In this document: one piece after another, positions 1 to 7,533 of the stretch
Layout: each line of letters opens with the position of its first letter
Numbering within the stretch: position 1 is the stretch's first letter
Assembly (NCBI GenBank): GCA_000434395.1
Contig: FR878758.1
Span: 1 to 9,675 of the forward strand
Origin: Clostridium sp. CAG:568
Lineage (GTDB): Bacteria; Bacillota_I; Bacilli_A; RFN20; CAG-288
Direction: 5' to 3'
DNA length: 9,675 nucleotides
The notes under the pieces: model-generated
Told to the model about the DNA's origin: nothing
Database searches by the model: none
The model's input: only the letters and a program-made list of their open reading frames with translations
Made by a program: the position numbers and the translations under genes

Positions 1-42
1 TCGCCTTAAGTTAGTGACATTGGCACATAAGCTCTCTTTTTT

Positions 43-91
43 CAAGTTCGAAAACAGTATAAGATTTAGTGATTTAAGAATATCGAACTTG
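43..91. repeat. 9-bp perfect inverted repeat beyond the lipoprotein operon
   Basis: CAAGTTCGA at 43-51 is mirrored exactly by TCGAACTTG at 83-91, with a 31-base AT-rich loop. It lies just past the stop codon of the minus-strand gene 98-1522, where a transcript end would be expected. Read along the minus strand, the second arm is followed by an A-run rather than a T-run (the T-run is at 37-42 on the plus strand), and the loop is long, so it does not fit a standard intrinsic terminator. It could be a 3'-end stabilising or processing hairpin, or a protein-binding or recombination site. The repeat itself is certain; its role is unknown. The rest of 1-97 holds no gene I can support. Confidence 0.55.
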
Positions 92-97
92 CGACTA

Positions 98-1522
98 TTA
101 TTCTACTGCTAAAGTCTTCAATGTTGGCATAGTATTATCTACTAAATTCCAAGAATTTGCTGATAAGTCCGAATATGTAGTTGCTTTGGCCGTAGAGAAA
201 TCAACATCAGTATGAATTCCAGATGTATCTTCAATAGGTCCACCCCACTCCCATGCACTTCCATAAGCCAAATCCGAGCTTTGGTTCGTGTATATTCCGC
301 TTACAGTAAAGGTCTGTTTAGAAGGAGCAAATCCCGGTTGTGTTCCATCACTAGTGGATCCACCTGCTGGATATGCACATATTGCCATATGGACATCTTT
401 ACCTTCACCAGAGACATTTACAACAGAGCTCTTAACAGTTGCACTCTCCTTCAAAACACCACAGATAGAAGCGCCGAAAGCGAACCAACTAGCTGATCCG
501 TTATTGAATGACTGAACTGAATTGAATAAGCAATTTTCGACAGTTCCAGAAAGAATATTCGTAAGAATAGCTGTACCCCAACCTAAACTGTTTTTAGTCA
601 ATGTTCCATCGACTTCAAGATTCTTAATTGTTCCGCTGACTTCTTGGAACATTCCAGAGTTATTATGTCCAGCATCGTTGTTCTCAGAAGATATGATAGA
701 GAAATTAGATACTTTATGACCACGTCCATCTAAAGTTCCAACTAACTTTCTAGTATCACCATTTCCATTGATTTCCATTCCACCTAAATCGATATCAGCT
801 GTTAAGATAAAGTCATCTTTAATGGTGTTCTTAGCAAGAATCTTAGACTTGAATTCATCTGCTGTGGAAATCTTAACATATTTATCCAAAGATTCAGTAA
901 TCTCAATCTCAACTTGATCTGTCACTTCGACTTCCCCAATAGTAGCAGTCAATTTAATAACTTCTTTTCCTGCACTATCAGTTGTGAACTTAGCAGTCTC
1001 ACCATTAGTCTTATCAAAACTACCACTATAATTTTCGCAGCTCCATTTATAAGTAACTTCATCTTTATCCTTGTTGGTGACATTAGCAGATAAATTGATT
1101 GTTTCTCCAACTTTAACAGAAGTTTTATTAGCTACAATCTTTACTCCAACATCCTCAGCAGACAAAACTGTGAATACAAGCTCTTTCTTAACTGACGGAT
1201 CAGCCTTAGAAGCGATTGTAATAGTCGTTGTTCCAGCACTCAAGGCATTAATAAGACCAGTTTCTGAAATAGTAGCAACTGTCTCATCACTAGATTCCAC
1301 CGAATATCCACTCTTAGTCGAATCGTTCTTGACTGATATCTTCAATTTCACTGATTGACCTACTACAGTCTTAGTTGCTCCAGTAACAGTCAAAGTAATT
1401 TGCTTTTGTACTGTCTGAGATCCATTTCCACCATTATTTGAATTGTCTCCGTTTCCACAAGACACTAATCCAAAGCAAGACAATCCCAATAAACTAATTG
1501 CTAATATTTTATTTAATTTCAT
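98..1522 (-). CDS. Surface lipoprotein with Ig-like domains and a GLUG-like beta-helix
   Basis: This 474-residue predicted lipoprotein would be anchored on the outer face of the membrane. Residues 1-22 form a lipoprotein signal peptide with K3 and K5, a hydrophobic core and lipobox LVSC (lipidated Cys22). A short Gly/Asn/Ser linker follows. Residues about 41-120 look like a group-2 bacterial Ig domain (SSDETVATIS, then LSAGTTTITI). Residues about 126-210 look like an Ig or PKD-type domain (TYKWSC). Residues about 215-410 look like a right-handed beta-helix of the GLUG type, with IDLGGM at 244-249 and VGTLDGRG at 261-268. The tail carries WNLVDNTMP (458-466). The start is supported by the signal peptide and by TGGAGG (1534-1539) 11 bases upstream. 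It is the second gene of an operon, 24 bases after gene 1547-4336, and it copies the architecture of that protein's middle section. No catalytic residues are recognisable. Adhesion or glycan binding is a guess; the lipoprotein and domain calls are firmer. Confidence 0.85.
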   Translation of the reverse strand: MKLNKILAISLLGLSCFGLVSCGNGDNSNNGGNGSQTVQKQITLTVTGATKTVVGQSVKLKISVKNDSTKSGYSVESSDETVATISETGLINALSAGTTTITIASKADPSVKKELVFTVLSAEDVGVKIVANKTSVKVGETINLSANVTNKDKDEVTYKWSCENYSGSFDKTNGETAKFTTDSAGKEVIKLTATIGEVEVTDQVEIEITESLDKYVKISTADEFKSKILAKNTIKDDFILTADIDLGGMEINGNGDTRKLVGTLDGRGHKVSNFSIISSENNDAGHNNSGMFQEVSGTIKNLEVDGTLTKNSLGWGTAILTNILSGTVENCLFNSVQSFNNGSASWFAFGASICGVLKESATVKSSVVNVSGEGKDVHMAICAYPAGGSTSDGTQPGFAPSKQTFTVSGIYTNQSSDLAYGSAWEWGGPIEDTSGIHTDVDFSTAKATTYSDLSANSWNLVDNTMPTLKTLAVE

Positions 1523-1546
1523 TTTATTTTATTCCTCCATTTTTTA

Positions 1547-4336
1547 TTAAGCATCTTTTTTAGTGGTCCCATCAGTAGCGACTACAGCACTCTGAGCACC
1601 ATTCCATGTTCCATCGACTGTGTAAGTACAATTGGTGTAAGTTCCAGATCCAATAGAACTAAATGATTTAATAGTATTGCTTGCCGTATTCACATGGAAA
1701 GCTACAGAAGAATCTTCAACCTTACCTTCGTTCGAAAAGAACATTCCAGCAAATGTATTTGTTGCACGTTTTTCAACTACAGTCATATCGATATGAACAT
1801 TTGATATAGTTCCTTTATTTGTATGAGCTAATGGACCTCTATTAGCTTCGATAGGATTGCTCGTCTTTATATTTACATTTCTCACAACACCGCTAGCAGC
1901 GATAATGTTGAACATATCCCAACTGATATCACCTGTGATGGTATGTCCTTGTCCTTCAAATATTCCAGAGAACTCACCAGCCATCCACATCATTTGTGTG
2001 GTAGTCAAATCGTCACCTGTCAAATCGATATCATTAGACAAGTAGAAATTCCTCGTAGTATAAGCAGCACCCTTATCAAATACAGTTTTGAATGTTGCTA
2101 CATCCTTAATTTCAAATGCATCATTTGGAATTTCATATTTAGGAGCATCAGCAGACTTAACAGTGAATGTAATAGCTTCAGCAGTTAAAGTCTTATCTCC
2201 TAATTTTGCACTCACTGAGACAGTAGCTTCACCAGCAGCTACAGCTGTAATTCCAAATGTTCCATCATTATTGTTGGTTACACTAATCACTGAATCATCG
2301 CTAGGATCAAGAGTATAAGAATAATCAGATAATGTTTCAGTCGAATACTTCAACGAAGTAGTTATGGTTGCAGTCTTTGTGCCATCTTCTTTCATTGAAA
2401 GAGAAGTCGTATCAGCACTAGCAGTAAGCTTTGCTTCAAGCTTTTCAGGTGCTTCGCTATCATGAGCCAAGGCAGGCATCTTGTTATCTTCAAGGGTCCA
2501 AATAGATGAATCCAGCGTTGTATAGGCTGAAGCTAAAGTAGAATCAAAGGGAGTGTGATTGATATTCTCCATAACCTGTGCTGAGATATCACGTCCTTCA
2601 GGATTAAATGGCTTATAGTTCTCATTTTGAGTATCATGAGCTATGTTTGTATATGCATTCTTCATCACCTGTGTTCCAGTCCATGAATAAGCAAAGAATG
2701 GTAAACACATAGCATCAGTTGCATCGAGGTTAGTTACTACATTCTCAACCTTTGCTTCATTTTGAAGTGTAGAGGCAATAACACCATTTCTTGCCCAAGT
2801 CCAATCGACCCCAGTTTGAACATTCTTAGCCTCAAACAAACAATCAGTAATTCTAGCTTGAGGTCCACTGACTTCCTTTGCAAGTAGTCCACTAAATCCG
2901 GCTGCGTCAATTGTTCCTTTGATATGAATGTTTCTCAATACACCTTGATACATCCAGAATAATCCAGTAGCTTTATCAGTCTCTTGAGAAGAATCATTCT
3001 TTACTACAAAGTTTGAGAGTGTATATCCTCTTCCATCAAGAGTTCCGACAAAGGTAGAATTATTTGCTCTTCCATTGACTTGCATTCCACCCAAGTCAAT
3101 GTTAGCGCCTAAGCAGTACTTTCCGTTTATTACATCTTTCTTATTCAATAACTCAACCATCGCATCAGCAGTTTTAATTTCGGTATATTTGGTATAGTCT
3201 GCTTCTACTGTAATATTCAAAGAAGCCTTGTATTCTTTTCCGTCGACTGTAGCGGTGACTTTGACTGTTCCTTTTCCAACATTGGTAGGTGTAAAGTATT
3301 GTTTAGATTCATCATCTGCGAAAGGATTTACTACACCGATATCCTTGGCATCAGTTCCATCCCATACATAAGTAGCACCTTCAACTTGATCGTCTCCGAA
3401 TGTCGCTTGCAATACTGCAGCTCCATCACCCTCTTTATAAGATTGTTTGTCAGAAGTTATAGAGAGATTCAAATTGACTTTAGTTTGAAGAATGATAACA
3501 ATAGCAACATCACCTTCGGGCATTACAAACGAATATGAGCCATCTTCTTCCAATGTACAATCTACGTCATTAGCTTTAATCGAAGATAGTTCTTTATTTT
3601 CATCATTAACAGCAATATTGAAAGTTACCTTAGTTCCTTTAGTAGCCTTGGTAGCTAAATTAGTGACAGTATAATCTTCCGAAGCAGTATATGTGATGTT
3701 GTATTCTACTTCAGGTTCTACTGCCTTATCTTTTAATGTCACTTCAATGACAGCATCAGTTTCACCCATAACGAATGAGTAAACACCATCATTAGCAGTC
3801 AAAGCAGTTCCGTTTACTTTGATTTCATCCAATTCTTTGTTTTCATTCTTTACTTCGACTTTGAAAGTGACTGTTTGACCTTTTTTAGCCTTAGTAGCAC
3901 TTAATTCTTTAACATCGTAATCTTCCGAAGCAGCATATGTGATGTTGTATTCTACTTCAGGTTCTACTGCCTTTGCCTTAAAAGTTACTTCAACATTGTT
4001 TTCACCTTCAACTAATTTAAACGAATATGTTGTACCACTGAGGACTTTGTCGTTAGCCTTAACTGAATCGATCTCATATCCTTCATTAGGAGTGATAGTG
4101 AGTGTTACAATTTGACCGACATCGCCATTTGTTTTATCAGCAGTAACAGTTCCTTGATTGTTATCAAATGATAAAACAACAGTTCCTTTCTTTACTTCAG
4201 GAGCTTGTGTCGTAGGACTAGATGTAATACCTCCCCCGGTATTACCACCTGTCGGATTGGTTTCAGGCCCACAAGCTACGAGTCCTGTAGTAAGCATCAA
4301 ACTAGCTAATACAGCATAAATAGACTTAGCTTTCAT
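1547..4336 (-). CDS. Large mosaic surface lipoprotein: beta repeats, Ig domains, two beta-helices
   Basis: This 929-residue predicted lipoprotein is the first gene of the minus-strand operon. Residues 1-22 are a signal peptide with lipobox LVAC (Cys22), followed by a Gly/Thr/Pro/Ser-rich wall-spanning linker (24-48). Three beta-rich repeat modules follow, at about 51-122, 128-204 and 210-286; they resemble bacterial repeat domains of the InlB-B or Flg_new type and are joined by KAVEPEVE linkers. Residues about 288-378 are Ig or PKD-like (TYVWDG). Residues about 380-624 form a GLUG-like beta-helix (IDLGGM 413-418, VGTLDGRG 430-437, tail WTLEDNKMP 613-621). Residues about 633-728 are a group-2 bacterial Ig domain. 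Residues about 740-915 are a second, diverged beta-helix (IDLTGD 770-775, FEGQGHTI 793-800). No sortase motif, transmembrane tail or catalytic motif is seen. TTGGAGG (4347-4353) lies 10 bases before the ATG. Such mosaics are usually adhesins or substrate-binding surface proteins; the ligand cannot be read from the sequence. Confidence 0.85.
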   Translation of the reverse strand: MKAKSIYAVLASLMLTTGLVACGPETNPTGGNTGGGITSSPTTQAPEVKKGTVVLSFDNNQGTVTADKTNGDVGQIVTLTITPNEGYEIDSVKANDKVLSGTTYSFKLVEGENNVEVTFKAKAVEPEVEYNITYAASEDYDVKELSATKAKKGQTVTFKVEVKNENKELDEIKVNGTALTANDGVYSFVMGETDAVIEVTLKDKAVEPEVEYNITYTASEDYTVTNLATKATKGTKVTFNIAVNDENKELSSIKANDVDCTLEEDGSYSFVMPEGDVAIVIILQTKVNLNLSITSDKQSYKEGDGAAVLQATFGDDQVEGATYVWDGTDAKDIGVVNPFADDESKQYFTPTNVGKGTVKVTATVDGKEYKASLNITVEADYTKYTEIKTADAMVELLNKKDVINGKYCLGANIDLGGMQVNGRANNSTFVGTLDGRGYTLSNFVVKNDSSQETDKATGLFWMYQGVLRNIHIKGTIDAAGFSGLLAKEVSGPQARITDCLFEAKNVQTGVDWTWARNGVIASTLQNEAKVENVVTNLDATDAMCLPFFAYSWTGTQVMKNAYTNIAHDTQNENYKPFNPEGRDISAQVMENINHTPFDSTLASAYTTLDSSIWTLEDNKMPALAHDSEAPEKLEAKLTASADTTSLSMKEDGTKTATITTSLKYSTETLSDYSYTLDPSDDSVISVTNNNDGTFGITAVAAGEATVSVSAKLGDKTLTAEAITFTVKSADAPKYEIPNDAFEIKDVATFKTVFDKGAAYTTRNFYLSNDIDLTGDDLTTTQMMWMAGEFSGIFEGQGHTITGDISWDMFNIIAASGVVRNVNIKTSNPIEANRGPLAHTNKGTISNVHIDMTVVEKRATNTFAGMFFSNEGKVEDSSVAFHVNTASNTIKSFSSIGSGTYTNCTYTVDGTWNGAQSAVVATDGTTKKDA
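3672..3727. repeat. 56-bp intragenic direct repeat, copy A
   Basis: This stretch matches 3918-3973 at 55 of 56 bases (T at 3688 against C at 3934). It encodes residues 204-222 of the large lipoprotein, the KAVEPEVEYNITY linker and the start of the third repeat module. The offset between copies is 246 bases, exactly 82 codons, so the reading frame is kept. Confidence 0.9.
3918..3973. repeat. 56-bp intragenic direct repeat, copy B
   Basis: Partner of 3672-3727. It encodes residues 122-140 of the large lipoprotein, the linker and the start of the second repeat module. Outside this block the two modules have diverged clearly at protein level (for example DVKELSATKA against TVTNLATKAT). Confidence 0.9.
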
Positions 4337-4389
4337 AATTATTTTTCCTCCAAGGATAAGCTTGAAATATCTGTAAGGGCTTACCTGTG

Positions 4390-4417
4390 ATGATAGGTTA
4401 ACTTTTTAATCAAACAA
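4390..4417 (-). promoter_or_regulatory. Putative promoter of the lipoprotein operon
   Basis: Read on the minus strand, TTGTTT (plus 4412-4417) and TATCAT (plus 4390-4395) are separated by 16 bases and resemble a vegetative -35/-10 pair. Transcription would start about 45 bases upstream of the ATG at 4336. The -10 lies between ACCT (4383-4386) and AGGT (4395-4398), a small interrupted palindrome that could be an operator. Assigned by eye in AT-rich DNA. Confidence 0.45.
4398..4413. repeat. Intergenic motif, copy 1 (TTAACTTTTTAATCAA)
   Basis: TTAACTTT followed by TTAATCAA. The same halves recur at 4510-4528 in the same orientation with three extra bases between them. This copy occupies the spacer and touches the -35 of the putative minus-strand promoter, so a bound protein could affect the lipoprotein operon. 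It may be a regulator site, or coincidence in AT-rich DNA. Confidence 0.4.
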
Positions 4418-4483
4418 AGAAGAATATTTAACATGAATTCAATGATTTAAAACTTAATCTTACTGAATTTTAAGCTTATTTTT

Positions 4484-4489
4484 TATAAT
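4484..4489 (+). promoter_or_regulatory. Candidate -10 element for the hydrolase/two-component operon
   Basis: A perfect TATAAT lies 122 bases upstream of the hydrolase ATG. No good -35 is found at standard spacing; TTACTG at 4460-4465, 18 bases upstream, is a poor match. An alternative pair is TTTAAC (4509-4514) and TATTTT (4532-4537) with a 17-base spacer, which would overlap motif copy 2. Neither is strong, so this promoter may need an activator. Confidence 0.25.
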
Positions 4490-4509
4490 TTGAGCCTAAT
4501 TATTAGAGT

Positions 4510-4528
4510 TTAACTTTGTTTTAATCAA
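4510..4528. repeat. Intergenic motif, copy 2 (TTAACTTTGTTTTAATCAA)
   Basis: Second copy of the 4398-4413 motif, on the hydrolase side of the intergenic region. Within and next to it, AGTTTAAC and TGTTTTAAT begin about 10 bases apart, one helical turn, which could suit a DNA-binding dimer. No match to an established LytTR consensus could be confirmed by eye. Confidence 0.35.
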
Positions 4529-4610
4529 TAATATTTTATGCTTTTTTAAGAAAAGGCTTTCTAGATAATTTTAGTTCTTTGTGGTTTAATGTTAATTATT
4601 AGAAATCACT

Positions 4611-7529
4611 ATGAAATTAAATAAATTCAAATTAAACTTTGCTGGAATTTGTGCTTTGGCATTAACATTGATTACATTAGACTGTGTCATAGGCACAAAT
4701 ATAGATTCCATCAACAATTACTTCCAAGAGAGTAGATTTGATTCATCGGATTTTAAAGATGTAGCAACTAAATCCAACGAATTAGTCCAATCGATAGAAG
4801 AGGAAGGGGCAGTATTATTAAAGAACAAAGACAATTGTCTTCCCTTAAAAATGAATTCAGATAAAACACCGATCAATGTATTTGGTTGGAATTCATGTGA
4901 CCAAGGAAATGTTTTAAAGGGTGTAGGATCTGGTGCATCACCTATAAGCGATACTAATAAAGTAACATTAGTAAATGCATTGGAACTAGAAGGATTTGAA
5001 GTAAACAATGAAATCATATCCAAATATGATTCCTTCTATAATGGAGATTTCATCAACGAAAACGATTCTAATGACAAGAATAAAAGACTTAGATTGATTC
5101 AGCCTTCTATTGATTCATATTCATCAGAAATGATAAGTAAAGCTAAATCCTTCTCATCTACAGCCATAGTGATGATAAGTAGAATCCTAGGTGAAAATAT
5201 GGGTGAAGCACCTAACTATCAAAAAAAGATTAATTCTAATGGTTCATCCTTAGATTACACAAAGCATTATCTAGAATTGAGTAATGAAGAAAAAGACTTA
5301 TTAAACATGGTCGAAAAGGAATTCGATGATGTAATAGTCTTGATCAATTCAACAAACACAATGGAATTATCATTTCTAAATGATGATAGAATCGATGCCG
5401 CCTTAAGCATCGGTCTTCCTGGTCAATCTGGAATGATAGGAGTTGCTAAGATATTGAAAGGTGAAGTTAATCCATCAGGAAAGCTAACTGATACATATCC
5501 GGTCGATTTAACAACCGAGCCATCCTATAGCAATCGTTTTCCAAACAAAGATAATGAAGATATGTATCAAATCACATATAAAGAAGGACTTTACTTCGGA
5601 TATAGATGGTACGAAACAGCGTGCGAAGAGAAATACTATAGTCAAGATTACAAGAATATAGTCCAGTATCCTTTCGGATACGGATTATCCTATACAACTT
5701 TTGATTGGAATTTAAAAAAAGTCGACATCAATCCAAATTCTGAAATAAACAAAGATTCAACTATAACCTTGACATTGGATGTAAAAAATACCGGTGACTA
5801 CACTGGAAAGGATGTGATTCAACTATATGGTTTCACTCCATATATCAAGGGACAAATAGAAAAATCATCAATTCAATTAGTGGCATTTGAAAAAACAGAT
5901 TTATTAAATCCTGGTGAAACACAAAAAGACATAAAACTATCTTTCAATCTTTATGACCTAGCTAGTTATGATGCATATGATAAGAATAAAAATGGTCATA
6001 AAGGATATGAGTTAGATAAAGGGACTTATACATTCAAGCTGATGAATAATTGTCATGAAATCAAAAATATGGATGATTATCTAGGAAATTCAATCAGCTT
6101 TGATTTAGAAGAAACAATAAATTATTCCAAAGACCCAACTACTGAAAATACAGTGGAAAATAGATTTACAGCTTTAAACAGCTATGCTTCAACACCGATA
6201 GATGGTAGTTCCGTCAACATAGATCAAAATTATTTGACGAGAGATGATTTTAATAAATCTTATCCAAAAGCTACAGACTATTCGACTATAGACAAAGACA
6301 AAATAAAAACAGCTAATGACTATTCTTATAAAGAAGAACTAGATAAAACCATAGCGACATTGCCAACTCAAAAAAGCAATAATAATTTATTATTAACCAC
6401 TGATGAAAATGGAAGTAAATTAACTAGAGCTCAATTAGAAAACTCAGAGATAAAATTGAAATACAACGAAGATTTAATTAAGAAAATAGGCTCTGATTAC
6501 AATTCAAAAGAGCTATCAGATTTGATTGATCAGATGTCCTATGAAGAGATGTGCGAACTATCTAAGCAAGCTGGATATAAAACTATTGCCGTAGAAAGTA
6601 TCGGTAAGCCCCAATACAATGAATACGATGGACCTGCCGGATTAAATACAAATTCCACATCAATTGAAGCCACTAAATGGACAGCATTTCCAAATGAAGT
6701 AATCATCGGTCAAACTTGGAATAAACAACTTGCAAGACAATTAGGATATATAGTGGCAAAAGAAGGAAAAGAAACAGGTGTTAGTGGATGGTACGCACCA
6801 GGAGTAAATCTACATAGATCTTCTTTCTCTGGTAGGAATTATGAATATTATTCTGAAGACCCTGTTTTGAGCGGAGAAATCGGAGGCAATGTCATAGAAG
6901 GTGCTAGAGCAGGTGGAATGTATACATATATAAAACATTTCGCATTATCAGAATTAGGCGATAACTCTCAAGGCTTAAATACATGGATAAGCGAACAAAC
7001 CTTAAGAGAAATATATTTAAGGCCTTTTGAGATAGCAGTAAAAGAGTATAAATGCACTGGAGTTATGTCTTCCTTTGGAAGAATAGGGGCGGTTTGGAGT
7101 GGAGCTAACAGCTCATTACTAAACAAAATTCTAAGAAATGAATGGGGATTTAGAGGTGCTGTTATAACAGATTACACAACATATGGAGATCCTCCCATGG
7201 ATATCCAACACGGAATAGTTGCAGGAAATGATTTATGGCTGACTGCTGAAACAAATTATCAGCCGTTAGATACTGATGATCCAGTCTATATGAATTGCGT
7301 AAAAGAAGCTAGTAAAAACACGATTTACATGATAGCTAATGCTTTTGAATATTCCACCAAATTTAACAATGGTGAAGGAATCCTCACAAAACCTGTTCTA
7401 AATAGCACAAAAACAAATCCTTGGGTGTATGGTTTAATAGCCGGTAATATAATTTGGATTGGTGGGCTAGGAGTATGGACATACTTCCTCTATCATCCAT
7501 TAAAGAAAAAGAAAAACAAGGAGGAATAA
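4611..7529 (+). CDS. Membrane-anchored family-3 glycoside hydrolase, reversed domain order
   Basis: Predicted retaining beta-glycosidase (beta-glucosidase-like; substrate not determinable), 972 residues. Order: hydrophobic segment 9-28; GH3 alpha/beta sandwich about 55-300 (EEGAVLLKN, GLPGQSG 268-274, NPSGKLTDTYP); FGYGLSYTTF 355-364; fibronectin-III-like domain about 383-500; Lys/Asp/Asn/Ser-rich linker about 501-630; GH3 TIM barrel about 635-910; hydrophobic segment 938-961; tail KKKKNKEE. Barrel landmarks are YDGPAG (672-677), GRNYEYYSEDP (741-751), KHFA (775-778) and the likely nucleophile Asp854 in VITDYTTYG. Glu195 in ISRILGEN is a candidate acid/base. Most GH3 enzymes have the barrel first; the reversed order is known from Ruminococcus albus and Butyrivibrio beta-glucosidases. 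Positive charges at both ends predict inside termini with the enzyme outside, held at both ends. The ATG lacks a clear Shine-Dalgarno, but an in-frame stop at 4593-4595 and the terminal hydrophobic segment fix the start. First gene of a coupled operon with the regulator pair. Confidence 0.92.
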   Translation: MKLNKFKLNFAGICALALTLITLDCVIGTNIDSINNYFQESRFDSSDFKDVATKSNELVQSIEEEGAVLLKNKDNCLPLKMNSDKTPINVFGWNSCDQGNVLKGVGSGASPISDTNKVTLVNALELEGFEVNNEIISKYDSFYNGDFINENDSNDKNKRLRLIQPSIDSYSSEMISKAKSFSSTAIVMISRILGENMGEAPNYQKKINSNGSSLDYTKHYLELSNEEKDLLNMVEKEFDDVIVLINSTNTMELSFLNDDRIDAALSIGLPGQSGMIGVAKILKGEVNPSGKLTDTYPVDLTTEPSYSNRFPNKDNEDMYQITYKEGLYFGYRWYETACEEKYYSQDYKNIVQYPFGYGLSYTTFDWNLKKVDINPNSEINKDSTITLTLDVKNTGDYTGKDVIQLYGFTPYIKGQIEKSSIQLVAFEKTDLLNPGETQKDIKLSFNLYDLASYDAYDKNKNGHKGYELDKGTYTFKLMNNCHEIKNMDDYLGNSISFDLEETINYSKDPTTENTVENRFTALNSYASTPIDGSSVNIDQNYLTRDDFNKSYPKATDYSTIDKDKIKTANDYSYKEELDKTIATLPTQKSNNNLLLTTDENGSKLTRAQLENSEIKLKYNEDLIKKIGSDYNSKELSDLIDQMSYEEMCELSKQAGYKTIAVESIGKPQYNEYDGPAGLNTNSTSIEATKWTAFPNEVIIGQTWNKQLARQLGYIVAKEGKETGVSGWYAPGVNLHRSSFSGRNYEYYSEDPVLSGEIGGNVIEGARAGGMYTYIKHFALSELGDNSQGLNTWISEQTLREIYLRPFEIAVKEYKCTGVMSSFGRIGAVWSGANSSLLNKILRNEWGFRGAVITDYTTYGDPPMDIQHGIVAGNDLWLTAETNYQPLDTDDPVYMNCVKEASKNTIYMIANAFEYSTKFNNGEGILTKPVLNSTKTNPWVYGLIAGNIIWIGGLGVWTYFLYHPLKKKKNKEE
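7518..7524 (+). promoter_or_regulatory. Ribosome binding site of the response regulator, inside the hydrolase gene
   Basis: AAGGAGG lies in the last codons of the hydrolase gene, 9 bases before the regulator ATG at 7534. The hydrolase stop (7527-7529) falls between the site and that ATG, so ribosomes finishing the hydrolase pass directly over it. This geometry favours translational coupling. Confidence 0.85.
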
Positions 7530-7533
7530 CATC

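Noticed and set aside
2..112. Open plus-strand frame entering from the left edge, about 36 codons to a TAA
   Set aside because: It resembles no family I know, would overlap the end of the lipoprotein gene on the other strand, and a stop-free run of this length is not rare here.
212..3674. Several plus-strand ORFs of 60-95 codons opposite the lipoprotein genes
   Set aside because: They lie antisense within well-supported coding genes, have no convincing ribosome sites and encode no recognisable domains.
3672..3973. CRISPR-like array from the regularly spaced repeats
   Set aside because: Only two copies, 246 bases apart and in frame inside a coding gene; they are protein module repeats.
4381..4434. 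Minus-strand 17-codon ORF (MLNILLCLIKKLTYHHR) in the intergenic region, considered as a leader or signal peptide
   Set aside because: It has no Shine-Dalgarno site and the likely lipoprotein promoter lies inside it, so it would not be on that transcript.
4551..4565. AGAAA/TTTCT mini-hairpin upstream of the hydrolase gene as an attenuator
   Set aside because: Only five weak base pairs and no T-tract; expected by chance in AT-rich DNA.
4611..4700. Lipoprotein signal in the hydrolase (Cys25 after LITLD)
   Set aside because: Asp directly before the Cys does not fit a lipobox; an uncleaved N-terminal anchor fits better.
4718..5023. Minus-strand 101-codon ORF inside the hydrolase gene
   Set aside because: It is antisense to the conserved GH3 sandwich domain and has no recognisable product.
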